A DNA stretch of 64,000 bases from Myxococcales bacterium. Its GTDB lineage: Bacteria; Myxococcota_A; Polyangia; Polyangiales; Ga0077539. Every line of letters starts with the position of its first letter. Positions within the stretch are counted from its first letter, which is position 1. The stretch is taken from the NCBI GenBank assembly GCA_013298625.1, contig JAAFIF010000005.1, forward strand, positions 62,001 to 126,000. Reading direction: 5' to 3'. Below are positions 58,065 through 64,000 of this stretch, in pieces. The notes under the pieces are model-generated. The model ran no database searches, was not told the DNA's origin, and worked only from the letters and a program-made list of their open reading frames with translations. The translations under genes were made by a program, and so were the position numbers.

Positions 58065-59255
58065 ATGCACTACCGTGACGTACCGACGCAGCGCCCGATC
58101 CACACGTTCGAGCAGGTGAGTCACCTCCCACGCTTCAGCGTGATCGGGCCTGTGATGATGCTCGTCGTCGCGGCGTCGGTCGCGGCCTTCTCGATCACCG
58201 GCGCAGACCTTTACTGCACACGAAATCGAGACGGACGCCCTGCGTGCGAGCTGCACACGCACTTTCCGGCGCGCACCAAGGTCGCGCGATCGACCGAAGG
58301 ACGACGATTCGATCCAGAGCTCGAGCACGATCACGACGAACCGCTCCGCCACGATCAGCTCGGAGCGACCCGACGGAGCGATCCCGACAACCCCTCGGTC
58401 GGAGCGATCACGCGCGTCCCCGAGAACCCGCTAGTGTTCGACGCGCGCTTCTACCGCGACACGATCGACGGCCCCGTGCGACGCGGCCGATGGGAGCGCA
58501 GCGGCGCGTTCTTCGACGCCACGCGCGCGGCGTTCGTCGCCGGTCAGTCGCCGGGCTTCACCGTGCGCGATCGCCGCAACGACGGCATCAAGGCCGACAC
58601 CGTCAGCGTGGGTCTGCCCATCGTCGCCGTGTTGATCTCCATCGCGATCGCCCTCACTCGCCGCCGCTACCGCCTGCGCTTCGACAGCAACACAGACACC
58701 GTCTGGCTCTCGCACGGGACGCTCGTTCGCATGTCCCCCGAGCGCGAGGTGCGCCTCCCCCCACAGGGCTCGCTCGCGGTGAAGCTCACCAGCGACGGCG
58801 TGACGCTCGCGCCCGTTGACGCCCCATCGACCGCGCTCTTCGTCTCGCCCTTCGCCCACGACTATGCGCTCTTCGACTCGCTCGCGCGCTGCGTCGCCCA
58901 GGCGCGCGGCCCGATCAAGACCGTCGCCTCGCCGCTGCCGACCGCGCTCTACGCGCTCAACGCCGTGATGATCTCCGTCATCGCGCTCGCGGTGCTCGTG
59001 CCCACGCTCAGCCACTCAGGGTCACTGCCATCGACGCAAGCCACGATCGCTCTTCGCGCGACGAGCCGCTGCTCGTACGGCGGCGTCACGCTGCTGCCCG
59101 GCGGATCGATGCAGTGGAGCGTCCCGGCTGGCGTCCACACGCTCTCGCTCTCCGACGACGCCGCGCGCACTGTGCCCGTCACCGTGAGCGCCGCGCCCGA
59201 TACGACGACCACCATCGAGTGCGCTCCGAGCCTCTTCGCGCCGGCCGCTCGCTGA
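58065..59255 (+). CDS. Integral membrane protein of unknown function
   Basis: The 396-residue protein has membrane helices at about 23-47, 185-203 and 300-318. Between the first two is a periplasmic loop with a His/Asp-rich stretch (DPELEHDHDEPLRHDQ), which could bind metal. The final 75 residues are a beta-rich domain (SCSYGGVTLLPGGSMQWSVP) reminiscent of PEGA. No family recognised. It follows the MYXO-CTERM gene by 37 bases and converges on the next gene with three bases between. Confidence 0.65.
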   Translation: MHYRDVPTQRPIHTFEQVSHLPRFSVIGPVMMLVVAASVAAFSITGADLYCTRNRDGRPACELHTHFPARTKVARSTEGRRFDPELEHDHDEPLRHDQLGATRRSDPDNPSVGAITRVPENPLVFDARFYRDTIDGPVRRGRWERSGAFFDATRAAFVAGQSPGFTVRDRRNDGIKADTVSVGLPIVAVLISIAIALTRRRYRLRFDSNTDTVWLSHGTLVRMSPEREVRLPPQGSLAVKLTSDGVTLAPVDAPSTALFVSPFAHDYALFDSLARCVAQARGPIKTVASPLPTALYALNAVMISVIALAVLVPTLSHSGSLPSTQATIALRATSRCSYGGVTLLPGGSMQWSVPAGVHTLSLSDDAARTVPVTVSAAPDTTTTIECAPSLFAPAAR

Positions 59256-59258
59256 CCG

Positions 59259-60296
59259 CTACGCGCTCTTCGCCTTCGCGCGTCCGAGCAGCGCGCCCAA
59301 CGCGACGCCGATCGCGAGGACCGCGGCGCTCGCGCCCATCAGCGCCACGCTCGTCACGCGCGTCCCGTGGATCGAGCGCACGAGGGCCGTCGCCGCCGCG
59401 GGCCCTTCGTCGTTGTCGGGCCCGACGTAGTGCGCGATCACGTTGCCCGACTGCGCGCCGCGCACCCACGCGACCCGTGAGTTGAGCGTGAGGCGCTCGT
59501 CGGTCTCGAAGCTGGCCCGCATCGCGTCCACGTTGCGCGCGCGCGTAAACGGCGTCGGCTGAACGAGCACTCGCGCGCGCCCGCCCCCGCCGCTCGCCAC
59601 GCGCTGCGCGATGTCCCCCGCGAGCCGCGCGCGGTCTGCCTCGCTGCCGAACCCGCCGTTGCTCTGCAGCAGTTGCAGCACCGTAAACGCGTTGGTCCCG
59701 ACGTGACGCATGCACCGCACGATCAACCCAGGCCCCGACGCGCGCAGCGTCGAGAACCCTTCGGGGCACCGCGCGCGCAGCTCGGGGTTCACCGGCGCGC
59801 CCCACGTGGCTGTCCCCTCGACGGTCTCCATCCATCCCGCCACGGTGTCCTCGTTGATAAACGTCGCGGCTGGTCCGTACACGATCGACAACAGGCCGTA
59901 CCGCTGGCCGGCGCTGAGAAAATACACGTCGCTCTTCAGCGCGACGCCCTGATGCTCGCGCACCATCGCAGCGCCATCGGCGTCGCGTTGCGCCCGGAGC
60001 TCTTGCGCCGTCGCGAAGCCCGCGCGCTTCGCGGCATCGCTGAGCTGCCCGTCGTCGAGCGCGCCGTTCGGACTCCACAGCAGCTCGATGCGCGCGCCGT
60101 CCATCCCCTCGGCGCGAGAGACACATGCCCGCAGCAGGCGTTGACCGGTCGCGCTCGGGCCCTCGGCGAGCTGCCAGCCCTGCGGACAGCTCGCGTTCAC
60201 GAACGCCCCCGAACGCCACCGTCCCGCCGCAAACACCGCCGCGGCGAGGACGAGCCCCGCTGCGGCTCCGGCCGCGACCCTGGTCATGCTCGACAT
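59259..60296 (-). CDS. Membrane-anchored protein with N- and C-terminal helices
   Basis: A 345-residue protein with a hydrophobic N-terminus (about 7-25, possible signal anchor) and a C-terminal helix (about 316-338) ending in Arg/Lys. The exported middle holds two similar segments (CPQGWQLAEGPSATGQRLLRAC and CPEGFSTLRASGPGLIVRCM), each with a Cys pair, suggesting internal duplication. No family recognised. The 5' flank is the inverted-repeat element at 60355-60443. Confidence 0.65.
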   Translation of the reverse strand: MSSMTRVAAGAAAGLVLAAAVFAAGRWRSGAFVNASCPQGWQLAEGPSATGQRLLRACVSRAEGMDGARIELLWSPNGALDDGQLSDAAKRAGFATAQELRAQRDADGAAMVREHQGVALKSDVYFLSAGQRYGLLSIVYGPAATFINEDTVAGWMETVEGTATWGAPVNPELRARCPEGFSTLRASGPGLIVRCMRHVGTNAFTVLQLLQSNGGFGSEADRARLAGDIAQRVASGGGGRARVLVQPTPFTRARNVDAMRASFETDERLTLNSRVAWVRGAQSGNVIAHYVGPDNDEGPAAATALVRSIHGTRVTSVALMGASAAVLAIGVALGALLGRAKAKSA

Positions 60297-60354
60297 GGCG
60301 CGATCATCGCGCGGCGCAGCAAGATCGCGGGCGATTTCGCCGGAGAAAAAACAA

Positions 60355-60443
60355 AGGGACGAACCACCTTCCGCTCTGTTGGTCTACGGCCTGCTCTACC
60401 GGCGGCTCGCTCCAACAGAGGGACTCACTGGTGGTTCGTCCCT
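60355..60443. repeat. 89-base inverted-repeat element
   Basis: AGGGACGAACCACC (60355-60368) pairs perfectly with GGTGGTTCGTCCCT (60430-60443), and CTCTGTTGG (60374-60382) with CCAACAGAG (60412-60420). The whole can fold into one long stem with small internal loops. It lies in the 268-base divergent gap between two leftward genes and has no coding capacity. It could be a MITE-like element, an attenuator or a regulatory RNA; no other copy is visible in the window. Confidence 0.8.
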
Positions 60444-60564
60444 CACAGAGCCGCGACCGGCGCGGCTCACACGTCGGATCATGGCTCATCTTTCAGAACT
60501 GGCAACCCGAAAAGTGCACCTTTGAAATTTGTCGCAGCGCGGCAACGAAGCCGGAGCTCCCTCG

Positions 60565-61215
60565 TCACGCGCCAGACACGAGCGACTCAGCGAGCGCACA
60601 CAATTTCAACTCGTCTGCGATCACGCTGGAATCCATGGCGACGCCGGGCGGCAGTCGCTCGCACCGCTCGCGATGCGCGTCGAGCACTTCGAGGCGCAGC
60701 CGCGACCAGCGCGCGTCGCTCAAGCCGATGGCCGCGCGGTTGATCCAGAGCCAGCTGAGCGCGGCAGAATCGCACTGAAGCTCGTTGGCAGCGCGCTCGA
60801 CGAAGTCCCCGTGGTTGTGAAAGTGCGCCCAGTCGTGCAGCCCCCAGTACAGCGCGTCGACGTTGTTGGCCGCGAGCCACAGCGCGGTCGTCGGCTCGAT
60901 TCGCTGCGCGAACAGCTCATCCGTCGCCTGGTCGATCGCGTACGGCGCGAGGCACTGCTCCTCGTTGAGCCCGTACGCGCGCCCCACGTGCAGCCGCGCG
61001 AGCTCTGCAGGGACGCCGTCGACGGCGCGCCGAAAGACGAACGCCATCCCCGTGGGGTCTTCGCTCACGTCGGTGTCCACGAGCGGCCCGAGGCACCGCC
61101 ACTCGAGCCGCGTGGATGGCGCCCACGAGAAGCCGTCGAACACCGAAGGGTGCACCAGCAGCGGCAGCGGCGGCGTGTGCAGCCACAGCGTCGTCAGTCG
61201 CAGCGCGTCCGTCAT
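60565..61215 (-). CDS. Uncharacterised protein with HDWAHFHNHG motif
   Basis: A 216-residue cytosolic protein (no signal or membrane segment). It contains GLHDWAHFHNHGDF, a cluster of four His and Asp that may coordinate a metal, and Trp-rich helices around it (WLAANNVDALYWG, LSWLWINRAAIG). I do not recognise a family. It diverges from the cytochrome-like gene with 63 bases between starts. Confidence 0.68.
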   Translation of the reverse strand: MTDALRLTTLWLHTPPLPLLVHPSVFDGFSWAPSTRLEWRCLGPLVDTDVSEDPTGMAFVFRRAVDGVPAELARLHVGRAYGLNEEQCLAPYAIDQATDELFAQRIEPTTALWLAANNVDALYWGLHDWAHFHNHGDFVERAANELQCDSAALSWLWINRAAIGLSDARWSRLRLEVLDAHRERCERLPPGVAMDSSVIADELKLCALAESLVSGA

Positions 61216-61278
61216 CGCGGCGGCGCTTATACCGCCCGACGCGCCCCCGTTCGAAGCCCCTGCGCTACAGTCGGCGCG

Positions 61279-61683
61279 ATGAGCTCCCGTCTACGACTCG
61301 CCGCGCTGCTCTCGCTCGCGAGCGGCGCGATCCACTGCGGCCCTCCTGCGTACAGCGAGGTGCAGGCCGTCTACACCCAGAGCTGCGCCGTCGGCCGCAG
61401 CTGCCACGGCACCATCGGCCCCTCGCCCGTGCTCGCCGCAGGCATGTCCCACGCGAGCACGGTCAACGTAAACGCCACGCAGATCGCGATGCCGTTGATC
61501 ACGCCAGGAAGCCTCGAGCGCAGCTACCTCTGGCACAAGATCAACGGGACCATGGACACCCTCCCCCAGTGCTCGATGGCCAACTGCGGCTCGCGCATGC
61601 CCATGGTCGGCGGCGGAATGCTCGAGCCCGCTCAGGTCGAGACCATCCGCCGCTGGATCCTCGCGGGCGCCCCCGCGCAGTGA
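61279..61683 (+). CDS. Cytochrome-c-like lipoprotein lacking a canonical haem motif
   Basis: A 134-residue lipoprotein (LRLAALLSLASGAIHC). The layout resembles planctomycete-type cytochrome c domains common in myxobacterial lipoproteins: VYTQSCAVGRSCHG, LWHKINGTMDTLP, RMPMVGGGMLEPAQVETIRR and a final WILAGAP. The attachment site is C-x5-CH rather than CxxCH, so covalent haem is doubtful; the paired Cys may form a disulphide. It ends ten bases before the convergent ribonuclease gene. Confidence 0.78.
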   Translation: MSSRLRLAALLSLASGAIHCGPPAYSEVQAVYTQSCAVGRSCHGTIGPSPVLAAGMSHASTVNVNATQIAMPLITPGSLERSYLWHKINGTMDTLPQCSMANCGSRMPMVGGGMLEPAQVETIRRWILAGAPAQ

Positions 61684-61693
61684 CCTGTACGCG

Positions 61694-63178
61694 CTATGCG
61701 CGGCCGAAATCGATGAAGCCCTGCTCGATGTCGTACGAGAGCAGCTTCACGCGGACGCGGTCGCCGACGTCGAGCCCGCTCCAGCCGCGGGCGACGCGGC
61801 CCTCGATCGTCGGACGATCGATGCGCACCCACGTCCCCTTCTCCGTCGCGCCCACCACGACGCCGTTGAAGTAGTCGCCGACACGATTGGCCACGAGCAG
61901 CGCAGCGGCAGACTTCTGCACCTTGCGCTCGACCTTCTTCGCCGCCGCCTCGCGCTCGGAGCAGTGCTCGCCGAGCTTGCTCAACACGTCGAAGCTGTAC
62001 GGGCTCTTGTGCCCGTGGATCATCGCGAGCAACAAGCGCTGCGTGATCACGTCGGGATAGCGACGGTTGGGCGCGGTCGAGTGCGAGTAGTGATCGAGCG
62101 CGAGGCCGAAGTGCCCGGGCGCCGGCCCGTCGGCGGCCTTGGCGATGTACTCGCCTCTTCCGACGAGCTTCACGACGGACAGCGAAATCGCAGGAAACTC
62201 TGCGGCGCGCTCTTCTTTCATCACCTTGAGAAAGCCCGCGAGCGCCGCCGACACCGGCTGGGGCGGCAGCTTGTAATCATATCCAGCGGCGAGGTCGACG
62301 ATGCGTCCCCAGCGCTCGGGCGTCTTCACCGCGCGGCGCAGCGACGGGTAGCCGTTGGCGTCGAGGTTGCGCGCGACCGCTTGATTCACGGCGATCATCA
62401 GCGACTCCACGAGCTGATTGGCGCGGTTTTGCACGCGCATCGCGACGTCGATCACGCGACCGTTGGCGTCGCGGATCGTGCGCGGCTCGGCGTTGTCGAG
62501 GCCGAGCGCGCCCTTCTCGATGCGGTGCTTGCGCAGCAGCTGCGCGATCTTGTCCTGCACGCGCACCTGCCGCTCGAAGTCCGCCGAGCGCGCGAGCTCG
62601 GCGGGCATGGGTCCCTCTCCCTCGAGCCACGCGCCCACGTGCGTGTAGTCGAGCTTGGCCCAATTGCGGACGATCGCTGAGTAGTGCGAAGCGCGCAGCG
62701 GACGGCCGCTCGGATCGATGTCGATCTCGGTGACCATCGCGAGCCGCGTCTCGCCGGGCAGCAGCGAGGTGGCGTTCTCGCTGAGCGTTCGGTCGAGCAT
62801 CGGAAACACCGCGCCGGCAGTATAAATGCTGGTGGAATTTTGCTTGGCTGCGAGGTCGATCGCCGAGTCGAGCGGCGCAAACGCGTCGACGTCGGCGATG
62901 GCGACGCGGAGGCGCACGACGCCGTGATCGAGCTCTTCGACCACTTCGAGCTGGTCGAGGTCGCGCGAGTCTTCGTTGTCGACCGAGGTCCAGAGCAGGT
63001 CCGTGAGGTCCTTCGCGGACCGCGCGCGCGCTGCGGCGTCGAGGGGTCGAACCGCTTCGATCTCCCTCTTCGCAGCGGCGGGCGTGTCCGTGAGAAACTC
63101 TCGATCCTTCATCGCGCGGCGCGCGAGCTCGAAGAGGTCGATGCGGTCGTCGATTCCATTGCCGTCGCGGTCGATCAT
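61694..63178 (-). CDS. RNB-domain exoribonuclease (RNase II/R superfamily), short form
   Basis: A 494-residue enzyme with an RNB domain and C-terminal S1-like domain (VVGATEKGTWVRIDRPTIEG). The acidic centre is SVDNEDSRDLDQLEV: D67, D70, D73 and D75 align with the four-Asp motif, but the position following (Asp210 in E. coli RNase II) is Gln76. HYSHSTAPNRRYPDVITQR is the second catalytic element. Cold-shock domains of RNase R are missing. The first 14 residues (DRDGNGIDDRID) look like a calcium-binding EF/TSP3-type loop, odd for a cytosolic nuclease. Start ATG 63178; longer frames add low-complexity Arg-rich sequence. Confidence 0.87.
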   Translation of the reverse strand: MIDRDGNGIDDRIDLFELARRAMKDREFLTDTPAAAKREIEAVRPLDAAARARSAKDLTDLLWTSVDNEDSRDLDQLEVVEELDHGVVRLRVAIADVDAFAPLDSAIDLAAKQNSTSIYTAGAVFPMLDRTLSENATSLLPGETRLAMVTEIDIDPSGRPLRASHYSAIVRNWAKLDYTHVGAWLEGEGPMPAELARSADFERQVRVQDKIAQLLRKHRIEKGALGLDNAEPRTIRDANGRVIDVAMRVQNRANQLVESLMIAVNQAVARNLDANGYPSLRRAVKTPERWGRIVDLAAGYDYKLPPQPVSAALAGFLKVMKEERAAEFPAISLSVVKLVGRGEYIAKAADGPAPGHFGLALDHYSHSTAPNRRYPDVITQRLLLAMIHGHKSPYSFDVLSKLGEHCSEREAAAKKVERKVQKSAAALLVANRVGDYFNGVVVGATEKGTWVRIDRPTIEGRVARGWSGLDVGDRVRVKLLSYDIEQGFIDFGRA

Positions 63179-63298
63179 GGATCGAGAGGATAGACCGACT
63201 TCAGGGCGGACCGAGCGGACAACAGAGCGCCCGCGGTTGGGTTGCGAGCGGGCTTGCGCAGCGCGCGCTGCGGCGCGCACCCTTGGCGACAGCCATCG

Positions 63299-63970
63299 AT
63301 GCGAAGACGAACGGCACTGACCCTCGCGTGCGCGGCGATCGCCGCGACGACGCTCGATCCCCGCGCGCTCTTCGGCTCGATCGAAGACCAACGCGCGCGG
63401 CTGCCTCCCGCCGCGGACAGCGACGCGGGCGCAGACTGCAGCGACCCAGCGGCGGGTGTGTGGCTGGGCCAGCAGTACAACCCGCGCTCGCGCTCGTGGC
63501 AGCGATACGAGCTGAACGTGCAGCGAGCGAGCCCCGGATCAAACGAGCTGACGGGAGAGGTGCGCGTGCACTTCTGGAGCGGGTGGCATTCGCACAGCAC
63601 GCCCTTGATGGACTGCAGCAGACCGCACCTGTCCGCGGAGGTGATCCAGCGCGCGACGGGGACGTTCGACGGAGCACAGCTCGCGTTTGGAGGCCACGAC
63701 TGGCGCGTCTCGCGGATCTTCTGCCAGCCTCCCGGAACGCGCATCTCGTACAACCCCGATCACTTCTCGGGCGCGCTCGACACGACGACGCAAGAGTTTC
63801 AGTCGGTCAACAACGACGGGGGCAGCGCGGTCAACGAGCCCGTCGTGTTTCGCCGCGTCCGGTGCCCCGAGACCAGCGCGCAGCGCGCGGTGGTGGTCGT
63901 TGCGCCCACCGTTCCGCAGGTGGTTCCGCGGGCAGAGGGCAGACGATCGCTCTTCGGCTGCTCGCGCTGA
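63299..63970 (+). CDS. Exported protein of unknown function
   Basis: A 223-residue protein with a signal-like leader (MRRRTALTLACAAIAATTL) and a single beta-rich domain: GVWLGQQYNPRSRSWQRYEL, GEVRVHFWSGW, FGGHDWRVSRIFC and DHFSGALDTTTQEF. Cys near 66, 114, 151 and 200 could form two disulphides. No family recognised. It diverges from the ribonuclease gene across 120 bases. Confidence 0.68.
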   Translation: MRRRTALTLACAAIAATTLDPRALFGSIEDQRARLPPAADSDAGADCSDPAAGVWLGQQYNPRSRSWQRYELNVQRASPGSNELTGEVRVHFWSGWHSHSTPLMDCSRPHLSAEVIQRATGTFDGAQLAFGGHDWRVSRIFCQPPGTRISYNPDHFSGALDTTTQEFQSVNNDGGSAVNEPVVFRRVRCPETSAQRAVVVVAPTVPQVVPRAEGRRSLFGCSR

Positions 63971-64000
63971 CTTGGATCGCGACGCGCAACGAAGGGGAGA

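Noticed and set aside
60355-60443. Integron attC site
   Set aside because: The hairpin is perfect rather than bulged, the GTTRRRY core words are missing, and no integrase or cassette array is present.

Overview
The window looks like chromosomal DNA of a predatory or soil myxobacterium (Myxococcota, probably the Polyangia side). The evidence is the very high GC content with GC-rich third codon positions, the many secreted lipoproteins with Asp/Ala/Gly-rich linkers after the lipobox, two PknB-type Ser/Thr kinases each followed by a TPR/PEGA protein, Stig1-type cysteine repeats, and a MYXO-CTERM-like sorting tail at 56471-58027. The phylum call rests on these features together; the genus is not resolved.

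Layout. 1-7.5 kb: the end of an SCP2-type thiolase, then a tightly packed operon of a BlaI-type repressor, an M56 peptidase and a TolC/adaptor/HME-RND efflux trio. 7.5-8.4 kb: a gene-free repeat island with a 100-bp inverted repeat. 8.4-12.7 kb: a repeat lipoprotein and kinase-PEGA module 1. 12.7-15.4 kb: a palindromic dispersed repeat, a cobalamin riboswitch and two lipoproteins, the first a predicted beta-propeller. 15.4-24.2 kb: a metalloprotease-like lipoprotein, small lipoproteins, an M48 peptidase with a dynamin-like GTPase, a CAP protein with eight Stig1 repeats, and a beta-hydroxyacid dehydrogenase. 24.2-29 kb: a second, inverted copy of the palindromic repeat, then sppA-aroC-aroK::aroB. 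29-34.7 kb: lipoproteins, a J-domain protein, and a truncated globin coupled to an MFS transporter.

34.9-43 kb: hisS coupled to a large beta-rich exported protein, a lamin-tail lipoprotein, kinase-PEGA module 2 and a large lipoprotein. 43-51 kb: a glutamine-amidotransferase-like protein divergent from a subtilase, a leftward trio including an EVE-domain protein, an HtrA protease and a VanY-type carboxypeptidase. 51-55.2 kb: a leftward operon with overlapping start and stop codons encoding a lipoprotein subtilase, a cytochrome P450 and a bacterial expansin. 55.3-64 kb: an exported propeller coupled to a transglycosylase-like MYXO-CTERM protein, membrane proteins, a hairpin element, a cytochrome-c-like lipoprotein and an RNB-family ribonuclease.

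How the parts work together. Most genes act at or outside the cell envelope: export, proteolysis, wall remodelling, efflux and ligand binding. Housekeeping islands (shikimate pathway, hisS) are set among them. Very short or overlapping gene junctions (ATGA or GTGA) define several operons. The most distinctive units are the riboswitch-controlled lipoprotein pair, the protease-P450-expansin operon, and the repeat families at 7.5-8.0, 12.7/24.3 and 60.4 kb. I found no tRNA, rRNA, CRISPR array, transposase or phage gene.
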